Below, piece by piece: positions 16,763 to 24,090 of a stretch of DNA of 64,000 bases. The position numbers and the translations under genes were made by a program. Origin of the DNA: UBA7446 sp965656545 (GTDB lineage Bacteria > Bacteroidota > Bacteroidia > Flavobacteriales > Flavobacteriaceae); contig CBFHKZ010000003.1 of the NCBI GenBank assembly GCA_965656545.1, positions 62,001 through 126,000 on the forward strand. The letters run 5' to 3'. Under the pieces are notes generated by a model that was not told where the DNA came from, searched no databases, and worked only from the letters and a program-made list of their open reading frames with translations. The stretch's first letter is position 1; every line of letters begins with the position of its first letter.

Positions 16763-17947
16763 CTATAACTTAAAATAATCAATATAAGTTTCAAGGTCTT
16801 TGTCACCACGACCAGAACAGTTGAACAACAATATGTCGTTGGGTTCAAATTTACGCTCATCCAAAACAGCAAAAGCATGAGCCGTTTCGATAGCTGGTAT
16901 GATGCCTTCCATTTGCGAAAGGCTTAGCCCCCAATCCATGGCCTCTTGGTCTGGAATAGAAACAAACTCAGCGCGTTGGCTCCGATACAAATGTGCGTGC
17001 ATGGGACCAACACCCGGATAATCTAATCCAGCGGATATGGAATAAGGTTCGGTAATTTGCCCATCAGGGGTTTGCATAAGCAGGGTTTTGCTTCCGTGAA
17101 TGATGCCTTCTTTTCCCAATGCGGAGGTAGCGGCACTTTCGCCAGAATCAATCCCTTTTCCAGCAGCTTCCACTGCAATGATATTTACCCTTGGGTCATC
17201 TAAATAATGATAATAGATACCGGCGGCATTACTGCCTCCACCTACACAAGCAATCACGTGGTCTGGATAATCTCGACCTTCAACTTCTTGCAATTGTGTT
17301 TTACATTCTTCACTAATAACGGACTGAAAACGCGCCACCATGTCTGGGTAGGGGTGTGGCCCTACAACAGAGCCAATAATGTAGTGCGTATCAACAGGGT
17401 TGTTGATCCAATCACGGATGGCCTCGTTAGTGGCATCTTTAAGGGTTTTGCTTCCAGATTGCGCTGGCCTTACCTCTGCGCCTAACATTTTCATGCGCGC
17501 TACGTTGGGCGCCTGACGTTTGATGTCCAATTCACCCATATAAACAATACATTCTATGCCCATTAGTGCGCAAACGGTTGCCGTGGCAACGCCGTGTTGT
17601 CCTGCGCCTGTTTCTGCAATAATGCGGGTTTTATTCAGTCGCTTAGCCAATAGAATTTGCCCTATAGTATTGTTGATTTTATGCGCACCTGTATGGCATA
17701 AATCCTCGCGTTTCAAATATATTTTTGTATTGTATTTTTTGGATAAACGCTCGGCAAAATACAGCGGGGTAGGACGGCCCACATAATCTTTTAGCAGCTG
17801 ATCAAATTCTTTTTTAAATTCGTCCTTGTCGGTAATTTCAAGGTAGTTTTGACGCAATTCCTCAACGTTTGGGTATAGCATCTCAGGAATATAGGCCCCG
17901 CCAAAATCCCCGTAATATCCTTTTTCGTTTGCATTGTATGTACTCAT
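16763..17947 (-). CDS. trpB: Tryptophan synthase beta subunit
   Basis: PLP enzyme that condenses indole with serine to tryptophan. At 394 residues it is the standard TrpB1 form. The PLP lysine is in LCHTGAHKINNTIGQILLAK; the glycine-rich phosphate loop is ACVGGGSNAAGIY; ETGAGQHGVATATVCALMGI is the conserved active-site region. Its start overlaps trpF by four bases, so translation is likely coupled. The alpha-subunit gene is displaced by mscL. Confidence 0.98.
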   Translation of the reverse strand: MSTYNANEKGYYGDFGGAYIPEMLYPNVEELRQNYLEITDKDEFKKEFDQLLKDYVGRPTPLYFAERLSKKYNTKIYLKREDLCHTGAHKINNTIGQILLAKRLNKTRIIAETGAGQHGVATATVCALMGIECIVYMGELDIKRQAPNVARMKMLGAEVRPAQSGSKTLKDATNEAIRDWINNPVDTHYIIGSVVGPHPYPDMVARFQSVISEECKTQLQEVEGRDYPDHVIACVGGGSNAAGIYYHYLDDPRVNIIAVEAAGKGIDSGESAATSALGKEGIIHGSKTLLMQTPDGQITEPYSISAGLDYPGVGPMHAHLYRSQRAEFVSIPDQEAMDWGLSLSQMEGIIPAIETAHAFAVLDERKFEPNDILLFNCSGRGDKDLETYIDYFKL

Positions 17948-18552
17948 AGCGCTAATTTTTCTTTAAACTTTTTCAATCGCTCAGCATCTTTACGTGCTGG
18001 AGCTATTTCAAACTTGCTGTTGATATCAATCGCATAAACAGGCAAGTCTGTTCTGCGAAGTTCGTTAATCTTCTCTATTTCTGCTAGTCCTATGCCCCCA
18101 CTTATAAAAAAAGGCAAATCAAAGGCATAATTTTCTAAAATGGACCAATCAAAAGCAGTCCCATTTCCACCAGGCATCGGCCCTTTGGTATCAAACAAGA
18201 AAAAATCACAATAGGGCAGATAGTCAAGAAGTGTGTCAAAGTCAAAACCTTCTCCCACACCAAATGCCTTGATGACTTGTACTTTCCCCTGTAGTTCACG
18301 ACATAGTCCGGGTGACTCATTGCCGTGTAACTGCACGGCACCGAGTTTATAATCCACAATGGCGTCTTCAATTTCAGCAACAGTTGCATCAACAAACACA
18401 CCTACTTTGGTAATTCCCTCAGGAACTTGCTGTGGTTTTGGGCAATGTCTTTTAGAGCCATCCCAAAGAATAAACCCCATATAGTCAGGCTGTAGTGCGG
18501 CTACTTCTAAAATGTTATTGGCTTCTCGCATGCCACATATTTTCCACTTCAT
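17944..18552 (-). CDS. trpF: Phosphoribosylanthranilate isomerase
   Basis: Catalyses the Amadori rearrangement of phosphoribosylanthranilate in tryptophan synthesis. 202 residues, single TIM barrel. It begins MKWKICGMREANNI with the catalytic Cys in KICGM; GAVQLHGNESP, FLFDTKGPMPGGNGTAFDW (catalytic Asp) and FISGGIG are the other conserved parts. It overlaps trpC upstream and trpB downstream by four bases each. Confidence 0.96.
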   Translation of the reverse strand: MKWKICGMREANNILEVAALQPDYMGFILWDGSKRHCPKPQQVPEGITKVGVFVDATVAEIEDAIVDYKLGAVQLHGNESPGLCRELQGKVQVIKAFGVGEGFDFDTLLDYLPYCDFFLFDTKGPMPGGNGTAFDWSILENYAFDLPFFISGGIGLAEIEKINELRRTDLPVYAIDINSKFEIAPARKDAERLKKFKEKLAL

Positions 18553-19334
18553 GACGCAAAGTTTTGAATGAATTTTTGTGCAGCATCACCAGGGTTGTTT
18601 TGAAGCATAAAATGCTCTCCCATCAAAAAGCCGTCAAAGCCAGCTTGCGAAAGTTTTTCAATGGCATCGTAAGATGAAATCCCACTTTCAGAAATTTTTA
18701 CTTTATCGCTTGGAATATGTCCTGCCAGTGTAAGGCTGGTAGTTAAGTCTACCGAAAAGTCTTTCAGGTTGCGGTTGTTCACCCCAACTACATCGACATA
18801 TGTCAACGGCGCTTGCTCCAGCTCTTCTAAATTGTGCACTTCCAAAAGCACGTCCAGCCCAATATCTTTTGCGGTTTTTGCAAGTTGATGGGTTTCTTCG
18901 GCACTAAGACAGGCCGCAATAAGCAATATGGCATCAGCTCCATAGGCTTTGGCTTCGTGGATTTGATAGGGGTCTACAATAAATTCTTTGCGTAATAGCG
19001 GTAGCTTACACGCAGCACGCGCCAAGAGTAAATCTTCTAAGGAACCACCAAAATATTGTCCATTGGTAAGTACAGACATGGCTGCCACACCGGCTTGCTC
19101 ATATCCTGCTGCTACCGCTGCTGCTCTGGATTGTAATTTTATCTTTGGTTTAGATGGAGAACGACGTTTGTGTTCGGCCACGATTCCCAATGGGGTATTC
19201 TTAATTCCATCGGCAAAAGAGATGGTTTGCCTGTCGTACAGCGGCATGGCTTGTAGCTGCGCAAGGGAAACAAGTGTCTTTTTTAAGGCAATTTCCTTAC
19301 GTTGATCTACGACGATTTGTGCTAAAATACTCAT
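18549..19334 (-). CDS. trpC: Indole-3-glycerol phosphate synthase
   Basis: Closes the indole ring from carboxyphenylamino-deoxyribulose phosphate. 261 residues with the family pattern: IVAEHKRRSPSKPKI (catalytic Glu and Lys), SVLTNGQYFGGSLEDL, LPLLRKEFIVDPYQIHEAKA (catalytic Lys), DVLLEVHNLEE, VGVNNRNLKDFSVDL and KISESGISS. It is a stand-alone enzyme, not fused with TrpF. The start overlaps trpD by four bases. Confidence 0.97.
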   Translation of the reverse strand: MSILAQIVVDQRKEIALKKTLVSLAQLQAMPLYDRQTISFADGIKNTPLGIVAEHKRRSPSKPKIKLQSRAAAVAAGYEQAGVAAMSVLTNGQYFGGSLEDLLLARAACKLPLLRKEFIVDPYQIHEAKAYGADAILLIAACLSAEETHQLAKTAKDIGLDVLLEVHNLEELEQAPLTYVDVVGVNNRNLKDFSVDLTTSLTLAGHIPSDKVKISESGISSYDAIEKLSQAGFDGFLMGEHFMLQNNPGDAAQKFIQNFAS

Positions 19335-20326
19335 GCTTTGCTCAGTGCTAATAGTTTGGTAAAGGCTCCTAATGCTTTTTTTGATTCAATGGACTCTTGT
19401 GCCTTGGCATACCCTTCTGTTATCGAAATGTCCAGTGCTGTTGCAATGGCAGTACCAGCGTTGGCACATACTACTTGCTTTTGTGCGGGCGTGCCCTCGT
19501 TTTGCAGTACTGCAGTAAAAATAGCAGCCGCATCTTCAACCGTATTGCCGCCGCCAATGGCTTCTGCCGCAAGGGGTTTAAGCCCAAAGTCTACAGGGCG
19601 AACAAGGCGTTCTCCATGATTGGAAATGATTTTAGTTGCGCCTGTCAAGGAGATTTCATCATAACCATCAAGGGCATGCAACACACAAAACTGTTTGTCT
19701 GAATTTTGAAATAAGTATCCATAAAGTCGCATCAGTGCCAAATTAAATACCCCAACGATTTGACGCTTAGGCATACATGGATTGACCAAAGGCCCTAGCA
19801 TATTAAAAAAGGTTTTGAGTTGGAGTGCACGCCTAATGGGTGCTACGTGTTTCATGGCAGGATGAAACAAGGGGGCATGCAATACACAGATGCCTGCTTG
19901 GTCTATGCAGCGTTCCAGAAAATCAGTATCGTTAGAAAAACGAATGCCCAAATGTTCCATTACGTTGCTTGAGCCACAAGAAGAAGATACGCCATAGTTG
20001 CCGTGTTTTGCTACGTGTACGCCAGCACCAGCTGTTACAAATGAAGCAAGGGTAGAGATATTAAAGGTGTCTTTGCCGTCTCCGCCCGTACCACACAAAT
20101 CAATAGGATTATATGCAGCCAGGTCAACTGCTACACAGAGCTCGAGTAGGGCATCTCTAAAACCCGCCAACTCAGCAACATCAATGCTGCGCATCATGTA
20201 TACGCTCAAAAAGGCGGTGACTTGATATGGGTCTGCGGCACCGCTGCCAATAAAGAGCAAAGCATCTTTGGCTTCTAGCTGCGATAGCTTTTCGTGTTGT
20301 GTCAGTCGTGTTAAAATCTCTTTCAT
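19331..20326 (-). CDS. trpD: Anthranilate phosphoribosyltransferase
   Basis: Joins anthranilate to PRPP, the second committed step to tryptophan. 331 residues; PRPP-binding motif DLCGTGGDGKDTFNISTLAS, then HGNYGVSSSCGSSNVMEHLG and HPAMKHVAPIRRALQLKTFFN with the anthranilate-binding region, and NPCMPKRQIVGVF. It is a free-standing enzyme, not fused with the glutaminase. It is separated from trpG by 197 bases holding a palindromic repeat, the only loose joint within trpE-G-D-C-F-B. Confidence 0.97.
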   Translation of the reverse strand: MKEILTRLTQHEKLSQLEAKDALLFIGSGAADPYQVTAFLSVYMMRSIDVAELAGFRDALLELCVAVDLAAYNPIDLCGTGGDGKDTFNISTLASFVTAGAGVHVAKHGNYGVSSSCGSSNVMEHLGIRFSNDTDFLERCIDQAGICVLHAPLFHPAMKHVAPIRRALQLKTFFNMLGPLVNPCMPKRQIVGVFNLALMRLYGYLFQNSDKQFCVLHALDGYDEISLTGATKIISNHGERLVRPVDFGLKPLAAEAIGGGNTVEDAAAIFTAVLQNEGTPAQKQVVCANAGTAIATALDISITEGYAKAQESIESKKALGAFTKLLALSKA

Positions 20327-20336
20327 GTATTTATAA

Positions 20337-20470
20337 ATTCGTCACTTCGAATCTGCCTTGTCGGCAAACAGGTGAATTTGCAAGGAACGCGCAAATTTTT
20401 ATCGAGAAGTGAATATAAAAATAAAGTTCTCGATACACCTCGATAAAGCAGGCTCGAACTGACAGTAAAA
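20337..20470. repeat. REP-like palindromic repeat between trpG and trpD
   Basis: The trpG-trpD gap holds short inverted repeats: TATCGAGAA (about 20399-20407) with TTCTCGATA (about 20427-20435), and the flanking GTCACTTCGA with TCGAGAAGTGA. A partial CTCGATA copy follows. It looks like the dispersed flavobacterial repeats carrying 'cttcga...tcgagaag' and codes for no protein. Its effect on operon read-through is unknown. Confidence 0.6.
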
Positions 20471-20523
20471 CGTTTTTTATTGCAACCATAAATCTACATG
20501 ATAAGAGTATTTGCATAAATTTC

Positions 20524-21084
20524 TTATAATGAAACCCAATTTTTTAACAGTTGTTTTCCGTGAGGTGTGAGTACTGATTCTGGATGAAACTGCACGCCAT
20601 ATATGGGGTGTGTTTCGTGCTTGAACGCCATGACTTGTCCGTTCTCTTCTTCTGCAAGTAAGATAAATCCTTCGGGCAGCGGTTTATTGACTACCCAAGA
20701 ATGATAGCGCCCCACATCAAATGAACTGGGAAGCCCCGCAAACAAAGCGTCGTCTTGTATAATGGTCATTTTGCTTGCCACGCCGTGGAATACCGTTGAA
20801 AGGTTGGTCAATGAACCTCCAAAAACTTCTGCTATCGCTTGATGGCCTAAGCAAACACCAAGCATGGGAATACGACTTGCGTACGCTTCGATAGTGGCTT
20901 TGAGTAATCCAGCCTCATCTGGAATTCCAGGTCCTGGGGAGAGCACTATTTTGTCGTAACCAGCCACTTCTTCAAGGGCAAACTGATCGTTGCGCTTTAC
21001 GGTAACGGTACAGTCTAGTTCCTCTAAATAATGCACCAAATTAAAGGTGAATGAATCGTAATTATCTATAACTAAAATATTCAT
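20524..21084 (-). CDS. trpG: Anthranilate synthase component II (glutaminase)
   Basis: Class I glutamine amidotransferase that supplies ammonia to TrpE. 186 residues; oxyanion region LSPGPGIPDEAG, nucleophile Cys in LGVCLGHQAIAE, and catalytic His/Glu in GVQFHPESVLTPHG. The opening ILVIDNYDSFTFNLVHYLEE is typical of TrpG/PabA. Its place between trpE and trpD assigns it to tryptophan, although it could also serve folate synthesis. It overlaps trpE by four bases. Confidence 0.96.
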   Translation of the reverse strand: MNILVIDNYDSFTFNLVHYLEELDCTVTVKRNDQFALEEVAGYDKIVLSPGPGIPDEAGLLKATIEAYASRIPMLGVCLGHQAIAEVFGGSLTNLSTVFHGVASKMTIIQDDALFAGLPSSFDVGRYHSWVVNKPLPEGFILLAEEENGQVMAFKHETHPIYGVQFHPESVLTPHGKQLLKNWVSL

Positions 21085-22484
21085 GGAAATTGTTTTTCTG
21101 CTTTGTCCATGGCGGTATTAAGCGCACGTAATTTGTTGTATACTTCTTGCAATTCGCTTTCAGGATCCGATTTTGAAACAACTCCTGCGCCTGCATGGTA
21201 GTGCAGCACATTGTTTTTGCTCAAAAAGGATCTGATGATAATGGCGTGGTTGTAGTTGCCTTTGAAATCTAAAAACCCAATAGCGCCTCCGTAGAACGAG
21301 CGATCTGTGGTTTCATAGGATTCGATAAGCTGCATGGCGCGGTGTTTGGGTGCGCCACTTAATGTTCCAGCCGGGAAGGTGTCTGCTACAATTTGCATGG
21401 TAGCGGTATCGGTCTTTTTTTGTCCTGTTACTTTGGATACCAAGTGAATTACGTGGGAGTAAAATTGCACCTCTCGGTCTTTTTCAACGGTTACTTCGTG
21501 TCCATGACGGCTCAAATCGTTTCTTGCCAAATCCACCAGCATCATGTGCTCGGCATTTTCTTTTAAGTCTTTTGCCAATTCTTTTGCTTTGGCTTCGTCT
21601 TGTGTGTCGTTTCCGGTACGGATAAATGTGCCTGCGATGGGATGAATTTCGGCCAAACCATCTTGCACCACTAGTTGTGCTTCTGGAGAACTGCCAAATA
21701 TTTTAAAGCCGCCAAAGTCAAAATAGAAAATATAGGGCGAAGGGTTGATGGAGCGTAGCACGCGATACAAACTGAAGTCATCTCCGCTATAGGCTTGTGA
21801 AAAACGGCGGGAGAGTACAATTTGAAAAACGTCGCCACGCATACAATGCTTTATGCCTTTTTTGACCAAGTCTACAAATTCTTCATCACCCATATTGGAC
21901 GATGCTTCTCCTTCTTTTTTAAAGGAATAAGAATCGCGCGCAGGTGCCTTGAGCAATTGTACGACTTCATCTAGGTTGCTTTCGCTTTGGTAGCAATGCG
22001 CAAAAAGTTTGGCTTGGTTGTTAAAAACATTGACGGCAATAATGTTTTGGTACAGCGCATAATATATTTCTGGTATATCAGCGTCTCCTCCTTTTTTAGT
22101 TAGCTCAATGTCTTCAAAATACTGTACTGCCTCATAAGATGTATAGCCGAACAAGCCATTGCTTAAAAAGCGGTTTTGCTGCTCATCTGTTTCGAATCGG
22201 GCGGCAAATGCTTCAAGTTTATCAACTACCGAAATGTCTGCTGTAACATCTGTTTGGGAAGTGCTGCCGTCTGGAAAGCGTTCTGTTATGTGTTGGTTAT
22301 GAACCTTAAAAGCAGCAATGGGGTTAAAGCATATATAGGCCACACTGTTGTCGTTGGCGCCATAGTCGGAGCTTTCGAGCAACACACTTTCAGGGTATGC
22401 GTCTCTAATTTTAAGATACATATTGACCGGCGTCATCGTATCGGTCAAGAGTTCACAAGTATCTGTATGTAGTTTAAACTTCAT
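21081..22484 (-). CDS. trpE: Anthranilate synthase component I
   Basis: Chorismate-using enzyme that, with TrpG, makes anthranilate. 467 residues: N-terminal regulatory domain with LLESSDYGANDNSVAYICFN (LLES is the tryptophan-feedback motif), then the chorismate-binding domain with KKGIKHCMRGDVFQIVLSRR, INPSPYIFYFDFGGFKIFGS, PIAGTFIRTG, LVDLARNDLSRHG and GTLSGAPKHRAMQLIES, ending GAGVVSKSDPESELQEVYNK. First structural gene of the operon, directly after the attenuator; its ATG follows the terminator T-tract within a few bases. Confidence 0.98.
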   Translation of the reverse strand: MKFKLHTDTCELLTDTMTPVNMYLKIRDAYPESVLLESSDYGANDNSVAYICFNPIAAFKVHNQHITERFPDGSTSQTDVTADISVVDKLEAFAARFETDEQQNRFLSNGLFGYTSYEAVQYFEDIELTKKGGDADIPEIYYALYQNIIAVNVFNNQAKLFAHCYQSESNLDEVVQLLKAPARDSYSFKKEGEASSNMGDEEFVDLVKKGIKHCMRGDVFQIVLSRRFSQAYSGDDFSLYRVLRSINPSPYIFYFDFGGFKIFGSSPEAQLVVQDGLAEIHPIAGTFIRTGNDTQDEAKAKELAKDLKENAEHMMLVDLARNDLSRHGHEVTVEKDREVQFYSHVIHLVSKVTGQKKTDTATMQIVADTFPAGTLSGAPKHRAMQLIESYETTDRSFYGGAIGFLDFKGNYNHAIIIRSFLSKNNVLHYHAGAGVVSKSDPESELQEVYNKLRALNTAMDKAEKQFP

Positions 22485-22490
22485 TGGTTA

Positions 22491-22528
22491 AAAATAAAAA
22501 AAGGCCTGTCATATAATGACAAGCCTTT
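22491..22528 (-). terminator. Trp attenuator terminator (strands 3:4)
   Basis: On the minus strand AAAGGCTTGTCAT (22528-22516) pairs with ATGACAGGCCTTT (22512-22500) over 13 base pairs with one T-G, loop TAT, followed by a T-rich run reaching 22491. It ends seven bases before the trpE ATG, so it must be bypassed for the operon to be read. Confidence 0.9.
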
Positions 22529-22583
22529 CAATTGTATGTAATACGCTTATCATCTCCCATTAGGAGTTCCACCAAAGCGTATT
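22515..22583 (-). promoter_or_regulatory. Trp attenuator: pause hairpin and antiterminator
   Basis: Minus strand. Strand 1 AATACGCTT (22583-22575) is complementary to strand 2 AAGCGTATT (22548-22540), a perfect 9-bp pause hairpin. Alternatively GATGATAAGC (22554-22545) pairs with GCTTGTCATT (22524-22515) over 10 bp with two wobbles, which destroys the left arm of the terminator. Strand 1 lies in the three leader codons just before the tandem Trp codons, so a ribosome stalled there would mask strand 1, free strand 2 and favour antitermination. This is the layout of the classic enterobacterial trp attenuator. Confidence 0.85.
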
Positions 22584-22601
22584 AAAAATGCGTTTTTTCA
22601 T
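22560..22601 (-). CDS. trpL: Trp operon leader peptide with tandem Trp codons
   Basis: Thirteen-residue peptide MKKRIFNTLWWNS, read by hand from ATG at 22601 to TAA at 22562-22560. The two adjacent UGG codons (22574-22569), the position before competing hairpins and the trpE gene downstream make a leader peptide the natural reading. Its role would be to sense charged tRNA-Trp. Translation starts without any visible Shine-Dalgarno site, only about five bases after the -7 box, so the message may be nearly leaderless. Confidence 0.85.
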   Translation of the reverse strand: MKKRIFNTLWWNS

Positions 22602-22606
22602 CAGCC

Positions 22607-22638
22607 CAAATATATGCAATTCAGCGATAAAAAAACAA
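22607..22638 (-). promoter_or_regulatory. Promoter of the trp operon
   Basis: On the minus strand TTG (22638-22636), 21 bases, then TATATTTG (22614-22607): a full match to the Bacteroidota -33/-7 pattern. The predicted start of transcription is within a few bases of the leader-peptide ATG at 22601. Confidence 0.8.
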
Positions 22639-22641
22639 GGG

Positions 22642-23199
22642 CTAGTAGGTAAAGCTCACACGAAGCTTTAATTCGTCGTTTATAAGCTTGTCCCCTAAGT
22701 TTTCAAAAAAGGATCCTGAGTTGTATTTCACATTGTATTTTGAACGGTCAATTTCCAAATCAGCGGTGACTGTATTTCCATCAATTTTGAGCTCAAAAGT
22801 CTCAGCGTTGGTGATGCCACGAATGGTAAAATCTCCTGTTACTGTATAGCCTGTTTCTGTCGCTTCAACTGAAGTGAAGGTTAACGTGGCTGTTGGGTGT
22901 TCTGCTACAGCAAAAAAATCATCAGATTTAAGATGGCCGATTAATCGTGCACCATAAGCTTCGTCTAAATCTGTGCATACCATAGCGTTCATGTCAACGG
23001 TAAAGCTGCCGCCAACCAGTGCGTCTGCTTCAAATGTTAGCGTTCCTTCGCTAATATCGAGGGTGCCCATGTGTGAGTCGGTAGTGATTTTTGATCCTTC
23101 CCAGTTGATGATTCCGTTAGTGATGGGCGTTGTTTGCGCACTTAGCCCAAAGCTTAACAAAGTAGTTGCCAAAAAGGCAGTTATCGTTCTTTTATTCAT
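22642..23199 (-). CDS. YceI family periplasmic protein
   Basis: Protein of 185 residues with a signal peptide (MNKRTITAFLATTLLSFGLS, then AQ) and a YceI lipocalin-like barrel. Motifs: GIINWEGSKITTDSHMGTLD, GSFTVDMNAMVCTD, LIGHLKSDDFFAVAEHPTAT and VTGDFTIRGITNAETFEL. YceI proteins bind isoprenoids or other lipids in the periplasm; the ligand here is unknown. It overlaps the upstream marR gene by four bases, which suggests that the regulator controls it. Confidence 0.92.
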   Translation of the reverse strand: MNKRTITAFLATTLLSFGLSAQTTPITNGIINWEGSKITTDSHMGTLDISEGTLTFEADALVGGSFTVDMNAMVCTDLDEAYGARLIGHLKSDDFFAVAEHPTATLTFTSVEATETGYTVTGDFTIRGITNAETFELKIDGNTVTADLEIDRSKYNVKYNSGSFFENLGDKLINDELKLRVSFTY

Positions 23200-23630
23200 T
23201 TTGTGTATTTAGTGTTATATAGTTTTAACTTATTGAGTAGTTGCAACAATTGGTCCATTTCTTGTTTAGATAGAGATGCTGTTAGTGTTTCTTCCGTTTG
23301 ATCAATAACACGATCAATTTTCTTGAGCAGTCTTATTCCTTTTTGGGTTATAAATATATTCACCTTACGACGATTTTCTGGGCACACGGCACGTTCAACA
23401 AGCCCTTTTTCCAATAGCTTGTCGACTATCCTTGAGGTGTTGCTCATGCGGTGAATCATATCATCTGTTATACTCTCCAATGATGCCGCGGCCCCATTAC
23501 GACCTCGTAAAATGCGCAATACATTAAACTGTTGTAAGCTTAGCCCAAAAGGTTGAAGTGTATTTCCGATATGCTCAGCAAATACATTTCCGCCTTTCAT
23601 TACTTTCACCACGATGTCTCTATTTATCAC
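23196..23630 (-). CDS. MarR family transcriptional regulator
   Basis: Winged-helix repressor-like protein of 144 residues. Recognition helix region SLESITDDMIHRMSNTSRIV, wing with VCPENRRKVNIFITQKGIRL, and C-terminal dimer helices (LTASLSKQEMDQLLQLLNKL). Members usually respond to small phenolic or oxidant signals; the signal here is unknown. It is the first gene of the marR-yceI operon and is divergent from a rhodanese lipoprotein, so autoregulation across the 64-base gap is plausible. Confidence 0.92.
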   Translation of the reverse strand: MINRDIVVKVMKGGNVFAEHIGNTLQPFGLSLQQFNVLRILRGRNGAAASLESITDDMIHRMSNTSRIVDKLLEKGLVERAVCPENRRKVNIFITQKGIRLLKKIDRVIDQTEETLTASLSKQEMDQLLQLLNKLKLYNTKYTK

Positions 23631-23653
23631 TGTATTGACAACTGTTGTAGGTA

Positions 23654-23684
23654 CAAATGTATAAAAAAAATTGAATTATATTTG
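23654..23684. promoter_or_regulatory. Back-to-back -7 boxes in the marR / rhodanese gap
   Basis: Minus-strand TACATTTG (23661-23654) stands before marR and plus-strand TATATTTG (23677-23684) before the rhodanese gene. The two boxes are only 15 bases apart, so one regulator bound here could affect both directions. Confidence 0.45.
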
Positions 23685-23694
23685 AAAAAAATAA

Positions 23695-24078
23695 ATGATG
23701 CACAGCTTAGTTGTTGTTTTATTGATGGTGACCGCGTGTGTATCTTCGCCCAAAAAACAAACACAAATGAAAGAATTAGCGCCCGATGCATGGGCTGAAT
23801 TACAAGAACAAACTTCAGAATCAGTAATCCTTGATGTTAGAACAGCGGAGGAGTTTGAGTCTGGATATATTAAGGGAGCTTTGAATATGGATATCCGCGG
23901 CGGGGCAGACTTTGTCGCTTCTATTGAAACGCTGGATAAATCCAAACCCTATTTTGTGTACTGTCGTTCTGGCGCAAGAAGTGGACAGGCTTGTCAACTT
24001 ATGAGTCAGATGGGCTTTAGTGCTGTATATAATCTTGACGGCGGCGTCCTTGCTTGGGAGGGCGATTTGGAGGAGTAA
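23695..24078 (+). CDS. Rhodanese-like domain lipoprotein
   Basis: Single rhodanese domain of 127 residues exported as a lipoprotein: the N-terminus MMHSLVVVLLMVTACVSS has a lipobox with Cys15. The active-site loop is CRSGARS with the sulphur-accepting Cys90; VILDVRTAEEFESGYIKGAL and VYNLDGGVLAWEGDL are standard rhodanese motifs. It probably moves sulphane sulphur or acts in redox chemistry in the cell envelope. ATG codons at 23695 and 23698 are equivalent choices. Confidence 0.9.
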   Translation: MMHSLVVVLLMVTACVSSPKKQTQMKELAPDAWAELQEQTSESVILDVRTAEEFESGYIKGALNMDIRGGADFVASIETLDKSKPYFVYCRSGARSGQACQLMSQMGFSAVYNLDGGVLAWEGDLEE

Positions 24079-24090
24079 TCTCAAAACACG

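Noticed and set aside
20331..20516. 61-residue minus-strand frame in the trpG-trpD gap
   Set aside because: It lies in a palindromic repeat, has no family and would be an odd member of the operon.
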